The notes: generated from the sequence alone by a model not told the origin. DNA of 45,199 nucleotides from Variovorax paradoxus (GCF_018614955.1 NZ_JAGGNV010000074.1:1-45199), one strand, 5' to 3'; counted from the stretch's first letter, positions 9,044-17,183 are shown. Program-made: numbers and translations.

Positions 9044-9487
9044 ATGAAGTGCCCCTTTTGCGGTCACCTCGAAACGCAGGTCGTCGAGACCCGCGTTTCG
9101 GAAGACGGCGACTTCGTGCGGCGCCGCCGGCAGTGCGGCGCCTGCGACAAGCGCTTCACCACTTACGAGCGGCCGGACGTCAATTTCCCGGTCGTGGTCA
9201 AGAAGGACGGCAGCCGCGCCGACTTCGAGCCCAAGAAGGTCCGCGCCTCGATGATGCTGGCGCTGCGCAAGCGGCCGGTGAGCATCGAGCAGATCGACCA
9301 CGCGCTGCTGCGGATCGAGCAGAAGCTGCTGTCCAGCGGGCTGCGTGAGATCGAATCCACCAAGGTGGGCGAACTGGTGATGCGTGAGCTCAAGCGCATG
9401 GACAAGGTGGCGTACGTGCGCTTCGCGTCGGTTTATCGCAGCTTCGAGGACGTGGACGAGTTTCGGCAGTTGCTGCGGGATATCTGA
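9044..9487 (+). CDS. nrdR: Transcriptional repressor NrdR, 147 aa
   Basis: Nucleotide-sensing repressor of ribonucleotide reductase genes. The N-terminal zinc ribbon is CPFCG plus RQCGACDKRFTTYE (two CxxC pairs, residues 3-34), followed by an ATP-cone (about 49-139; FEPKKVRASMMLALRKRPV). Length is typical. It probably shares a transcript with glyA. The stop TGA abuts the stop of the convergent pilE with no spacer: the two stops together read TGATCA at 9485-9490. Confidence 0.97.
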   Translation: MKCPFCGHLETQVVETRVSEDGDFVRRRRQCGACDKRFTTYERPDVNFPVVVKKDGSRADFEPKKVRASMMLALRKRPVSIEQIDHALLRIEQKLLSSGLREIESTKVGELVMRELKRMDKVAYVRFASVYRSFEDVDEFRQLLRDI

Positions 9488-9949
9488 TCAGCGCCAGCAG
9501 TCGTCGATCGCGACGCCGGCCTTGGCGTCCTTGATGTTCCTGCGGCCGATGTTGTCGAGTTGTAGCGTGCCGCAGCGGTCGCCCTTCATCGAACCGGTGG
9601 GCACGGCGTCGAGGTTGAATGAGCTCGGCGTCAACGAATTCGCTGCGAAGTCGATCGTATAAGTCTGGGCGCCCTGCCGGGGCACGGTCTTCAGCTCGCC
9701 GGGCAGCGTCATGTCGGTGCCTGCACCGACCGCCCTTTTGAAACTGTCGTTCTGCGAATAGAAGCGCTGCATGTACTGCGCCGCCTCCAGCAACTGGGCC
9801 CGCGCCTCTGCTCGCCTGGACTTGCGAACCGATTCGACGTAGCTGGGATAGGCGATCGCCGCGAGGATCGCGACGATCGCGGCCACGATCATCACTTCAA
9901 TGAGGGTGAAGCCGCGCCGACCGCGGATGTGTTGTGTAGAGACTCGCAT
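9488..9949 (-). CDS. pilE: Type IV minor pilin PilE-like, 153 aa
   Basis: Prepilin with a short basic leader ending RGRRG followed by the class III motif FTLIEVMIVAAIVAILAAIA, with cleavage between G and F and Glu at +5. The tail KGDRCGTLQLDNIGRR...DDCWR, with its pair of Cys residues, is typical of PilE minor pilins. ATG 9949 gives a leader of normal length; an open frame continues upstream but lacks any pilin feature. It is the last gene of the minor-pilin operon. Minor pilins prime and cap the type IV pilus used in twitching and adhesion. Confidence 0.9.
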   Translation of the reverse strand: MRVSTQHIRGRRGFTLIEVMIVAAIVAILAAIAYPSYVESVRKSRRAEARAQLLEAAQYMQRFYSQNDSFKRAVGAGTDMTLPGELKTVPRQGAQTYTIDFAANSLTPSSFNLDAVPTGSMKGDRCGTLQLDNIGRRNIKDAKAGVAIDDCWR

Positions 9950-9959
9950 GGCGGCCACC

Positions 9960-10289
9960 TCAGTACGCAGGCGGCGGCGCGATTTGCCGCCATTGGCGAC
10001 CGATGGGCGTCTTGCCCAGAGCGACCAGTTTGCTTGCACCAACGCCTTCGACGCGAACCCGCGAAGAAGCGCCGATACCGGGCACGCCGACGATTGCCTT
10101 GTCCCCGATGGAGGCAAAGCTCGTGACGGCAGCCGTGGCGTCGTCCGCCGCGGTGAGCGTGAACATCACGTTCGGATAGACCGAGGCGTTCGATCGTGTC
10201 AAAGGCACCTGCGACAGCCCTGCCCCCACGTTGCCGGCCACCAGAACGCCCGCCGCAATCACGGCCAACAGCTGAGCCCATGTTTTCAT
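9960..10289 (-). pseudogene. Putative internally deleted pilY1 remnant (109-aa secreted mini-ORF)
   Basis: An intact small ORF with a strong SD (GGGAGGAA) and a Sec signal peptide (MKTWAQLLAVIAAGVLVAGNVGA). The mature start LSQVPLTRSNASVYPNVMF resembles the N-terminal motif of PilY1 proteins (VPLxxxxxxxPNVxF), after which a full PilY1 would continue for about 1000 residues. Here the sequence jumps to a short region ending GKTPIGRQWRQIAPPPAY, which resembles the GRxSWRx-type C-terminus of PilY1 as I recall it. The gene occupies the pilY1 slot between pilX and pilE. I infer an in-frame deletion that kept both ends. It could instead be a genuine small secreted pilus accessory protein; no other PilY1 is in the window. 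Confidence 0.55.
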
Positions 10290-10316
10290 CTTCGTTCCTC
10301 CCGTTTCTTCTCTCAG

Positions 10317-10886
10317 CTAGCGCCTGCGCGTCACCGTGGACTGCAGCCACACCTCGCCACCCGCGTCGGGCGGGCTTGTCGATGTCGTCTGGTGGTAGTC
10401 GGCACTGAAGCCGACTGCAGTGACGAGGAAGGCGTCGACCTCGGCACCCTCATCGCTGGGCAAGCGCAACTGCTCGACCATGCAGCGCGGGAGCGCCGTC
10501 TTCGGCAGTTGCCTGGCCGCGCTGTCCTTGGAGTTGGCCAGGGTGGTGTCGATCGCCACCGCCTTGCCCGCCGCCAGGTCCCAGTTGGCCCGGCTGCTCC
10601 AGAGCGCCGGCGCACTGCCGTCCATCGGGTAGAGCGGCGGGTCCAGCACGTCCTTGCCGCTCACGACCTTGGAATTCTTCAGGACCTGGTCTTCGCAGAA
10701 ACGCAGTGCGGTCTCCGCCGCGTGAAAGGCCACGGTGTGGGTTTTCAGGGCCTTGGACACCTGCTCGCCGGAGGTCGCGCGCCGGATGGCCACGACGGCG
10801 ACAAGCGAGATCAGGACCAGCAGAACCAGCGCCAAGACCAGCACGATCCCGCGCTCGCCGGTCGCCGTCGCGATGCGCGACTTCAT
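10317..10886 (-). CDS. pilX: Type IV pilus assembly protein PilX, 189 aa
   Basis: Minor pilin of the PilX type. A short N-terminal segment with ERGIVLVLALVLLVLISLVA forms the pilin-like transmembrane helix, and the prepilin site is the G in RGIVL. The region AFHAAETALRFCEDQVL after the helix is typical of PilX (AAExGLR pattern). Its start overlaps the pilW stop by 4 nt (ATGA), indicating translational coupling. In P. aeruginosa PilX works with PilV, PilW and PilY1 in the pilus tip complex; here the PilY1 partner appears to be missing. Confidence 0.88.
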   Translation of the reverse strand: MKSRIATATGERGIVLVLALVLLVLISLVAVVAIRRATSGEQVSKALKTHTVAFHAAETALRFCEDQVLKNSKVVSGKDVLDPPLYPMDGSAPALWSSRANWDLAAGKAVAIDTTLANSKDSAARQLPKTALPRCMVEQLRLPSDEGAEVDAFLVTAVGFSADYHQTTSTSPPDAGGEVWLQSTVTRRR

Positions 10887-11842
10887 GGCGCGCTCCCCGC
10901 GAAGCCGCCGCGGTTGCGCAGCGCGATCGTGCTGACGTAGGCGCGGCGGATCAGCCCGTCGCTCGAAGATGCCGACTGCCCTCCGCAGTCGATGTACTTG
11001 CCCACGCCCGCGGGATCAGGCTCGGCGCTGCGCATCAACAGGCACAGCCTGACCGTCACGACGCGCGACCAACGCTGGTCGAGTGTCTCCGGGAGCTTGT
11101 CGATTTCGGCGGCCGTATCGAGATACTGAACGACGTCACGACCCTGGCCGTCGGCGGCGATGCCATAGCGCAGAGTCATGTCCTCTACGTACTGCATGAT
11201 GGGTTGCGTGCCGAACGACGACTTGCCGTTGCCGCCGCATGACAACTCCGTTGTGCCGCTCGACTTGTTGAGTCCGACGACAAACCGGGACTCGACCAGC
11301 GGATAGGACTCGCCCAGCGCGCCCATCGTGTATTCGGCTGCGTCGACCGCCTGATCCAGGCAATCGATATTGGGTGACAGCAGCGCGCGGGCGCCGTCGC
11401 TGCCGGCTTGGTCGGCGCCTTCGAAGCGAAGCGCGAACGCGGCAGCCCCGGTCGAAGCGTCGCTGCACGCAAGATCTTCGAAGGCAGCGACGGTTGGATT
11501 CGCGAAGCCGTGGTCGCAAGCGCGAATTGCGGCGCCGGTGAAGTTACGGTCGGGCACCGAGATCAGCACCTTGTCGACCATGACAGCGCCGGGCGCCACG
11601 CTGTGCCGTGGAATGCTGAAGCCGGCCATGCGCAGATGGGACCCCAACAGGTCGAGCGCGATCGCCGCGTCCTCGTTCATCCGCGAGATCGCCGTGGCTT
11701 GTCGGCTGCTGGCACCGGTGGAGAGATAGACGACGATCAGCGCGCCCAGCACCACGAGGCCGATCGTGATGGCGACAAGCAGTTCGAGCAGCGTCCGGCC
11801 CCGCGCACGCCCCGGACGCAGGCGACTGGCAGTCTTCTTCAT
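10883..11842 (-). CDS. pilW: Type IV pilus assembly protein PilW, 319 aa
   Basis: Minor pilin of the PilW type. The prepilin motif is RGRTLLELLVAITIGLVVLG, with Arg rather than Phe at +1 and Glu at +5, which is an unusual +1 residue. The helix is followed by DLLGSHLRMAGFSIP, common in PilW proteins. Start ATG 11842 overlaps the pilV stop (ATGA) and gives a normal short leader; the upstream in-frame extension lacks pilin features. It ends ALRNRGGFAGSAP, a typical PilW-like C-terminus. Confidence 0.88.
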   Translation of the reverse strand: MKKTASRLRPGRARGRTLLELLVAITIGLVVLGALIVVYLSTGASSRQATAISRMNEDAAIALDLLGSHLRMAGFSIPRHSVAPGAVMVDKVLISVPDRNFTGAAIRACDHGFANPTVAAFEDLACSDASTGAAAFALRFEGADQAGSDGARALLSPNIDCLDQAVDAAEYTMGALGESYPLVESRFVVGLNKSSGTTELSCGGNGKSSFGTQPIMQYVEDMTLRYGIAADGQGRDVVQYLDTAAEIDKLPETLDQRWSRVVTVRLCLLMRSAEPDPAGVGKYIDCGGQSASSSDGLIRRAYVSTIALRNRGGFAGSAP

Positions 11843-12393
11843 ATGCTGATCCGGTAGTACATGCAGCGGGGCTTTGGCACGTCGCCCTTGATGCCAGCCA
11901 CCGCTGTGGCCGGACAATCTTCGGTCGCTCCCACCCCCAGGCCGACCTTGCCGGACTGCGCATCGGGGTCCATCCACAGGAGCCAGACATCAGTCGCCAG
12001 AGGGTTGACGGCATCGCGTTGGACATAGGCATCGCCGCCCGGCAGACGCTGCTGCAGTTCACCGATCCATTGCGCCATGTTGATGGCTGCCATCTCGTCG
12101 GCAGTGCAGGCGGTCTCGATCTTGCACGGGAGCGCGGCTGCGGCCGTGGTCGAGTACGCCGCAGTCCGGGTATAGCTGCCCTTCTCGAAGGCCTGGACAT
12201 TGCCGCGCATGCGCTCGCCCAGGTCCGATGCCAGCGCCGTGCCGATTGACTGGTACTGCGCCATCTTCACGTACTGCTGTGCGGCCGCTGCCAGGCCGCC
12301 CAGGGCCTGCAAGCCGAAAGACATGATCAGGATGGCGACCATCACCTCAAGCAGGGAGGCTCCGGCCTCGCCGCGCGGATGGATCGTTGTCAT
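11839..12393 (-). CDS. pilV: Type IV pilus modification protein PilV, 184 aa
   Basis: Minor pilin with leader RGEAG and motif ASLLEVMVAILIMSFGLQAL, Glu at +5. The conserved GERMRGN stretch follows, as in PilV. Start ATG 12393 overlaps the stop of the preceding fimT/fimU-type gene (ATGA). Part of the coupled fimT/fimU-pilV-pilW-pilX cassette. Confidence 0.88.
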   Translation of the reverse strand: MTTIHPRGEAGASLLEVMVAILIMSFGLQALGGLAAAAQQYVKMAQYQSIGTALASDLGERMRGNVQAFEKGSYTRTAAYSTTAAAALPCKIETACTADEMAAINMAQWIGELQQRLPGGDAYVQRDAVNPLATDVWLLWMDPDAQSGKVGLGVGATEDCPATAVAGIKGDVPKPRCMYYRISI

Positions 12394-12993
12394 GAGCAGC
12401 TCTCGATGCCGGAGATGAGCCGGATCCGTCCGACAAACCCGACGCAGACCCCGCGCCGCATTGATTCGATGCCGGAGGGCGACTTGAAGGTGAAGGTCGA
12501 GGCACCGTTCTTCAGCGTGCCCGTGGGCCTGAACCTGAGGCTTGCATAGCTGCCCCCACCCTCGGGGTTGCCCTGAACAATGGTCCCGCTCTTATCCAGG
12601 GCACCCTGGACGCGCAGCAGGCTGTCGCCCTGGCTGGACTCAAAGACGCCGTCGCCGTCGAGATCGACGAAGGCCATCCACCCGGCCTGCCAGGCCGGGT
12701 CTGCGCTGCAAGCCGGCGTGCCGCTCGTCTCGGCATCGGCGCTGCGGCACAGGGTGACGGGAAGCCCCCCGCCTGATCGCTTCGGCGCGCGCGTAGCTGA
12801 CGGCGCTAACGAAGCTGTTGACGCTGTCGGCGACACTGTTGCGCTCGATGAGATTGCGCATCGAGGGCACCGCCAGCGACATGAGAATGGCCGCAATGGC
12901 GATCGTCACCATCATCTCGATCAATGTGAAGCCGCCCTGCCCCAGCCTGGCTCGGAATGCTTCTGGCGTTCGCAAGCAAAATAGTCGCTTCAT
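12390..12993 (-). pseudogene. FimT/FimU/GspH-type minor pilin, frameshifted
   Basis: First gene of the minor-pilin operon. The N-terminal frame from ATG 12993 encodes a leader ending GQGG and FTLIEMMVTIAIAAILMSLA, then SYARAEAIRRG. At a run of six C on the plus strand (12765-12770) the frame is lost. The other frame resumes at LPVTLCRSAD, the expected continuation of YARAEAIRRG in this family, and runs through AFVDLDGDGVFE to the stop at 12390. With five C the protein would be a continuous 200 aa. The total length of 604 nt is 3n+1, consistent with one inserted base. Sequencing error, true mutation and reversible slippage in the homopolymer are all possible. Confidence 0.82.
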
Positions 12994-13183
12994 ACATGCG
13001 CAATCCACGCCGACAGGCCGGCGCGAACTCTTCTCCCTTGCTCAAATCAATTCGGCGCGAAGTGTAAATTCCGAAGCGATGCATGAATAAATCTTTCGAT
13101 AAGCGGATTGAATTAAAGGATCAGCGGAAATTGTCGCCAAATCTGAATGAAATCTAAATCTGAATAATTGTTGAATTGGCAGG
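12994..13183. promoter_or_regulatory. Divergent AT-rich promoter region between fimT/fimU and ribD
   Basis: A 190-bp intergenic stretch, clearly more AT-rich than its surroundings from about 13060. It contains a short direct repeat (AATCTGAAT twice, near 13140-13165). It must hold the start signals of both the minor-pilin operon and the ribD operon. I looked for an FMN riboswitch before ribD and found none of its conserved blocks. Confidence 0.5.
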
Positions 13184-14302
13184 ATGAACAGAGATATCCA
13201 AACCATGGCGCAGGCACTCGATCTCGCCCGGCAGGCGGGCGTCGAAACGGATCCGAATCCCCGTGTCGGTTGCGTTCTGCTCGACGAAGGAGGCGTGGTG
13301 ATCGGTCGAGGCTCCACGCAAACGGTGGGCGGCCCTCATGCGGAAATCATGGCCTTGCGGGACGCTGCCGCCCGCAATTGGTCGGTCAAAGGCGCCACGG
13401 CCTATGTGACGCTCGAGCCCTGCTCGCATCACGGCCGCACCGGCCCCTGTTGCGACGCATTGATCGCGGCCGGCATCCGAAAAGTCGTGGCGTCCATCGC
13501 CGATCCGAATCCGCTGGTCGCCGGTCAGGGTTTCGAGCGCCTGCGCGCCGCCGGCGTCGAATTGGAGGTCGGCGCGGGCGCTGATGAATCGCGTGAACTC
13601 AACCTCGGCTTTTTCAGCCGCATGGTCCGCAAGACCCCCTGGGTGCGGCTCAAGGTCGCCGCTTCGCTGGACGGCAAGACGGCGCTGGCCAACGGCACCA
13701 GCCAATGGATCACCTCGGAAGCCGCCCGTACCGACGGCCACGCCTGGCGCGCGCGCGCCAGTGCGGTACTGACGGGTGTCGGCACCGTGCTCGAAGACGA
13801 TCCGCGCCTCGACGTGCGGCTGGTCCAAACGCCGCGGCAGCCGCATCTGGTGGTGGTGGACAGCCATTTGCAGACGCCGCCGGAGGCAAAGATCTTCGGC
13901 GCGGCCCGGTCCCTCTGGATCTATGCCGCCACCCGCAACGAGGCCAGACAGGCCGCGCTGGAAGCCAAGGGCGCCACGGTCAGCTACCTCGCCAACCCCC
14001 AAGGCAAGGTCGACCTCGCAGCCATGCTGCGCGATCTCGCCGTGCGGGAGGTCAATGAGCTCCATGTCGAGGCCGGCCACAAGCTCAATGGCTCGCTGAT
14101 CCGCGAAGGCTTGGTCGACGAACTGCTGGTCTACCTGGCGCCCAAGTTCATCGGAGACGGGCTCGGCATGGCCAGCCAGCCGCATGCCGCGGGCGCGCTG
14201 ACGGCGCTCAGCGATGCGCTGCCGCTCGAGTTCAAGTCCTTCGAGCCAATCGGCCCGGACCTGCGAATCGTCGCCCGGGTCGCCGGCCGCGACCGGTTTT
14301 AG
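13184..14302 (+). CDS. ribD: Bifunctional riboflavin deaminase/reductase RibD, 372 aa
   Basis: Two steps of riboflavin synthesis: deamination of the pyrimidine intermediate (N-terminal half) and reduction of its ribosyl side chain (C-terminal half). The zinc deaminase motif is GGPHAEIMAL, with PCSHHGRTGPC giving the two Cys ligands (about residues 48-90). The reductase domain begins near WVRLKVAASLDGKTAL and ends with LPLEFKSFEPIGPDLRI. Start ATG 13184 has an AGG directly abutting it, so ATG 13205 (MAQALDLARQ) is a plausible alternative. First gene of the rib-nusB-tol run. Confidence 0.96.
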   Translation: MNRDIQTMAQALDLARQAGVETDPNPRVGCVLLDEGGVVIGRGSTQTVGGPHAEIMALRDAAARNWSVKGATAYVTLEPCSHHGRTGPCCDALIAAGIRKVVASIADPNPLVAGQGFERLRAAGVELEVGAGADESRELNLGFFSRMVRKTPWVRLKVAASLDGKTALANGTSQWITSEAARTDGHAWRARASAVLTGVGTVLEDDPRLDVRLVQTPRQPHLVVVDSHLQTPPEAKIFGAARSLWIYAATRNEARQAALEAKGATVSYLANPQGKVDLAAMLRDLAVREVNELHVEAGHKLNGSLIREGLVDELLVYLAPKFIGDGLGMASQPHAAGALTALSDALPLEFKSFEPIGPDLRIVARVAGRDRF

Positions 14303-14321
14303 GGTTTGCCCACGGGGCGTC

Positions 14322-14337
14322 TTCGCATCTCTGCGAA
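14322..14337 (+). other. Small hairpin before ribE
   Basis: TTCGCA-TCTC-TGCGAA, a 6-bp stem with a 4-nt loop in the 44-bp gap between ribD and ribE, ending 9 nt before the ribE start codon. It could modulate ribE translation or mark an internal processing point. There is no T-run. Confidence 0.35.
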
Positions 14338-14346
14338 AATGCCGCG

Positions 14347-15000
14347 ATGTTCACCGGAATCATCACCGGCGTGGGGCGCATCGCCGCCGTCCACGACCTC
14401 GGCAGCTCTTCATCCCACGGCAAGCGGCTCAGCATCGCGGTGCCCGACGGCTATCTGGCCGACGTGGGTCTCGGTGACAGCATCGCCCTCAACGGCGCCT
14501 GCATGACCGTCACCTCCCTCGACCCGGCGAAGCAGCTCTTCACCATCGACATCTCGGCCGAATCGCTGGACAAGACGGCCGGCCTCGCCGAAGAAGCGGG
14601 CCGCGTCAATCTCGAGAAGGCACTCCGCGCCAGCGACCGGCTCGGCGGCCACATCGTGTCGGGCCACGTGGACGGCATCGGCACGGTCAGCCACTTCGCG
14701 CCGGTGGGCGAAAGCTGGGAGCTGCGTGTGCTGGCGCCGCCCGCGCTCGCCCGCTTCCTGGCCTACAAGGGCTCGATCACCGTCAACGGCGTGAGCCTCA
14801 CGGTCAACAGCGTGAGCGACGGCCCTGACGGCAGCGAGATCAGCATCAACCTGATTCCGCACACCGTCGAGAACACCGCGCTCGGCAGCCTGAAGCAAGG
14901 CGGCCGCGTCAACCTCGAGATCGACACCGTCGCCCGCTACGTGGAGCGCATGCTCCAGGCCGGCGCCCTGCCCCTTCCACAGAAAGACAAGACCCCATGA
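14347..15000 (+). CDS. ribE: Riboflavin synthase alpha chain, 217 aa
   Basis: Converts two 6,7-dimethyl-8-ribityllumazine molecules to riboflavin. Starts with the hallmark MFTGIITGVGRI and contains two lumazine-binding barrels (about 1-97 and 98-200); the second has LAYKGSITVNGVSLTVN. The stop overlaps the next start by 4 nt (ATGA at 14997-15000), so it is coupled to the ribB gene. Also called RibC in some species. Confidence 0.97.
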   Translation: MFTGIITGVGRIAAVHDLGSSSSHGKRLSIAVPDGYLADVGLGDSIALNGACMTVTSLDPAKQLFTIDISAESLDKTAGLAEEAGRVNLEKALRASDRLGGHIVSGHVDGIGTVSHFAPVGESWELRVLAPPALARFLAYKGSITVNGVSLTVNSVSDGPDGSEISINLIPHTVENTALGSLKQGGRVNLEIDTVARYVERMLQAGALPLPQKDKTP

Positions 15001-16157
15001 ACGCCTCCGTCACGCCGATCACCGCCCCGCGCAGCGGCCGGGCGCCCGCGCCGATTTCGTCCGTCGAAGAGATCGTGGCCGAGCTCGCCGCCGGCCGCAT
15101 GGTGATCCTGGTCGACGAGGAAGACCGCGAGAACGAGGGCGACATCGTGCTCGCTGCCGACCACGTCACGCCCGAGGCCATCAACTTCATGGCACGCCAT
15201 GCGCGCGGGCTGATCTGCCTCACGCTGTCGCGCGAGATGTGCGAGCGGCTGCAACTGCCGCCGATGGTGGCGCGCAACGGCGCCAAGCATTCGACCGCCT
15301 TCACCGTGTCCATCGAGGCGGCCGAGGGCGTGACCACCGGCATTTCGGCCGCCGACCGCGCGCGCACCGTGCAGGCCGCCGTCGCGCCGAGTGCGGTCGC
15401 GGCCGACCTGGTGCAGCCCGGCCACATCTTTCCGCTGCAGGCCGTCGACGGCGGCGTGCTGATGCGCGCGGGCCATACCGAGGCTGGCTGCGACCTCGCC
15501 GCCATGGCTGGCTGCTCGCCAGCGTCGGTGATCTGCGAGGTGATGAACGAAGACGGCACCATGGCCCGGCTGCCCGACCTGCAGCTCTTCGCCGCCGAGC
15601 ACGGCATCAAGATCGGCACCATCGCCGCGCTGATCGAGCATCGCAGCCGCACCGAGTCGCTGGTCGAAAAGGTCGGCTGCCGCGAGATCCACACCGCATG
15701 GGGCTGGTTCACCGCCCATGCCTTCCGCGACAAGCCGAGCCACGGCGTGCACCTGGCGCTGGTGCGCGGCAACTGGAATGCGGGCGAGACGGTGGACGTG
15801 CGCGTGCACGAGCCGCTCTCGGTGCTCGATGCGCTGGAAGTCAATCGCTCGCTGCACTCATGGAGCCTCGATGCCAGCCTGGCCCACATCGCGGCCGAAG
15901 GCAAGGGCGTGGCCGTGCTGCTCAACTGCGGCGAGACCGGCGCCGAGCTGCTGTCGCAGTTCGACGGCACCGCGCGGCCTGCGCAGGCGCCGGAGCGCGG
16001 ACGCATGGACCTGCGCAGCTACGGCATCGGCGCACAGATCCTGCGCGAATGCGGCGTGCACAAGATGAACCTGCTGGGCACGCCGCGCCGCATGCCCAGC
16101 ATGGCGGCAGGCTATGGCCTGGAGATCGCGGGCTACATCACGAAAGAAGAGCAATGA
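14997..16157 (+). CDS. ribB: 3,4-dihydroxy-2-butanone 4-phosphate synthase with degenerate GTP cyclohydrolase II domain (RibBX type), 386 aa
   Basis: The N-terminal half (about 20-225) is a complete DHBP synthase, with DEEDRENEGDIV and GHTEAGCDLA as expected; it makes the four-carbon unit for lumazine synthase. The C-terminal half has the RibA fold (DLRSYGIGAQILRECGVHKM), but where the GTP cyclohydrolase zinc motif (GSxRCDCG) should be it reads SLHSWSLDASLAHI, with no cysteines. The domain is therefore probably not a GTP cyclohydrolase, as known for RibBX-type proteins, and a separate ribA should exist elsewhere. It may have a regulatory or structural role. Coupled to ribE by ATGA. Confidence 0.93.
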   Translation: MNASVTPITAPRSGRAPAPISSVEEIVAELAAGRMVILVDEEDRENEGDIVLAADHVTPEAINFMARHARGLICLTLSREMCERLQLPPMVARNGAKHSTAFTVSIEAAEGVTTGISAADRARTVQAAVAPSAVAADLVQPGHIFPLQAVDGGVLMRAGHTEAGCDLAAMAGCSPASVICEVMNEDGTMARLPDLQLFAAEHGIKIGTIAALIEHRSRTESLVEKVGCREIHTAWGWFTAHAFRDKPSHGVHLALVRGNWNAGETVDVRVHEPLSVLDALEVNRSLHSWSLDASLAHIAAEGKGVAVLLNCGETGAELLSQFDGTARPAQAPERGRMDLRSYGIGAQILRECGVHKMNLLGTPRRMPSMAAGYGLEIAGYITKEEQ

Positions 16158-16189
16158 AGAAGAACACGCACGCGAGGCAGGAAGCCTGA
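16154..16189 (+). CDS. 11-residue coupling micro-ORF between ribB and ribH
   Basis: ATG at 16154 overlaps the ribB stop (ATGA) and the micro-ORF's own stop overlaps the ribH start (TGATG, 16187-16191). The encoded peptide is MKKNTHARQEA. It contains the ribH SD (GAGGCAGGA). Such an arrangement would keep ribosomes translating across the gap. It may have no role as a peptide, and could be fortuitous. Confidence 0.4.
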   Translation: MKKNTHARQEA

Positions 16190-16653
16190 TGCAGCACGCG
16201 AACAAGGGCAGCGATGTCGCGCTCGACGGCAAGGGCCTGCGCATCGGCATCGTGCAGGCACGCTTCAACGAAGACATCACCGATGCCCTGGCCGAGGCCT
16301 GCCTGGGTGAGCTCCGTGCGCTCGGCGTCGCCGAGGCCGACATCGACCATGTCAGCGTGCCTGGCGCGCTCGAAGTGCCGGTCGCGCTGCAGGCGCTGGC
16401 CGAGCGCAGCCGCTACCAGGCGCTGATCGCGCTGGGCTGCATCATCCGCGGCGAGACCTACCACTTCGAGCTGGTCGCCAACGAATCAGGCGCGAGCGTG
16501 AGCCGTCTCGCGCTCGACTACCGCATCCCGATCGCCAACGCGATCCTCACCACCGAAAACCTCGAACAGGCCATCGCGCGGCAGACCGACAAGGGCCGCG
16601 ATGCGGCGCGTGTCGCAGTCGAAATGGCGCAGCTGCTCGCCCATCTTTCATGA
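16189..16653 (+). CDS. ribH: 6,7-dimethyl-8-ribityllumazine synthase RibH, 154 aa
   Basis: Penultimate step of riboflavin synthesis. Motifs include GIVQARFNEDI (substrate loop), VPGALEVPVAL and the catalytic-histidine region GCIIRGETYHFELV. Normal length for the icosahedral or pentameric enzyme. It overlaps nusB by 4 nt (ATGA), the common ribH-nusB pairing. Confidence 0.97.
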   Translation: MQHANKGSDVALDGKGLRIGIVQARFNEDITDALAEACLGELRALGVAEADIDHVSVPGALEVPVALQALAERSRYQALIALGCIIRGETYHFELVANESGASVSRLALDYRIPIANAILTTENLEQAIARQTDKGRDAARVAVEMAQLLAHLS

Positions 16654-17183
16654 CCGACGACACCAAAGAAACCAGCGGCAAGCCGCGACAGTCCCGCGCG
16701 GGTCTCACCAGCACGGGCGCGCGCAAGGCCTCTGCCAAGTCGAGCCGCAGCCGCGCGCGCGAGTTCGCGCTGCAGGCGCTCTATCAGCACCTGGTGGGGC
16801 ACAACGACGCCGCCTCGATCGACCAGTTCACGCGCGACCTGGCCGGCTTCCACAAGGCGGACGCGGCGCATTACGACGCGCTGCTGCACGGCTCGATCGC
16901 CGCCGCAGACCAGCTCGATGCGCTGATCGTGCCGCTGCTCGACCGCAAGCTCGAAGAGATCTCGCCGGTCGAGCATGCCGTGATGTGGATCGGCGTGTAC
17001 GAATTCCAGAACTGCCTCGACGTGCCGTGGCGCGTGGTGCTCAACGAATGCATCGAGCTCGCCAAGGAATTCGGCGGCACCGATGGCCACAAGTACGTCA
17101 ACGCGGTGCTCAACGGCCTGGCGCCGCAGCTGCGCCCTGCGGAAGTGGAGGCCGATCGCGCGAGCGGCAAGGCCAGGCCATGA
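16650..17183 (+). CDS. nusB: Transcription antitermination factor NusB, 177 aa
   Basis: All-helical RNA-binding factor in rRNA antitermination complexes with NusE/S10. The N-terminal 30 residues are a basic, Ser/Thr-rich extension. The core follows: SRAREFALQALYQHLVG, then HAVMWIGVYEF and WRVVLNECIELAKEFGGTDGHKYVNAVL. The stop overlaps the aminotransferase start by 4 nt. Confidence 0.96.
   Translation: MTDDTKETSGKPRQSRAGLTSTGARKASAKSSRSRAREFALQALYQHLVGHNDAASIDQFTRDLAGFHKADAAHYDALLHGSIAAADQLDALIVPLLDRKLEEISPVEHAVMWIGVYEFQNCLDVPWRVVLNECIELAKEFGGTDGHKYVNAVLNGLAPQLRPAEVEADRASGKARP

Noticed and set aside
12994..13183. FMN riboswitch before ribD
   Set aside because: The region is AT-rich and lacks the conserved FMN aptamer blocks; it is also too short once the divergent promoter is allowed for.
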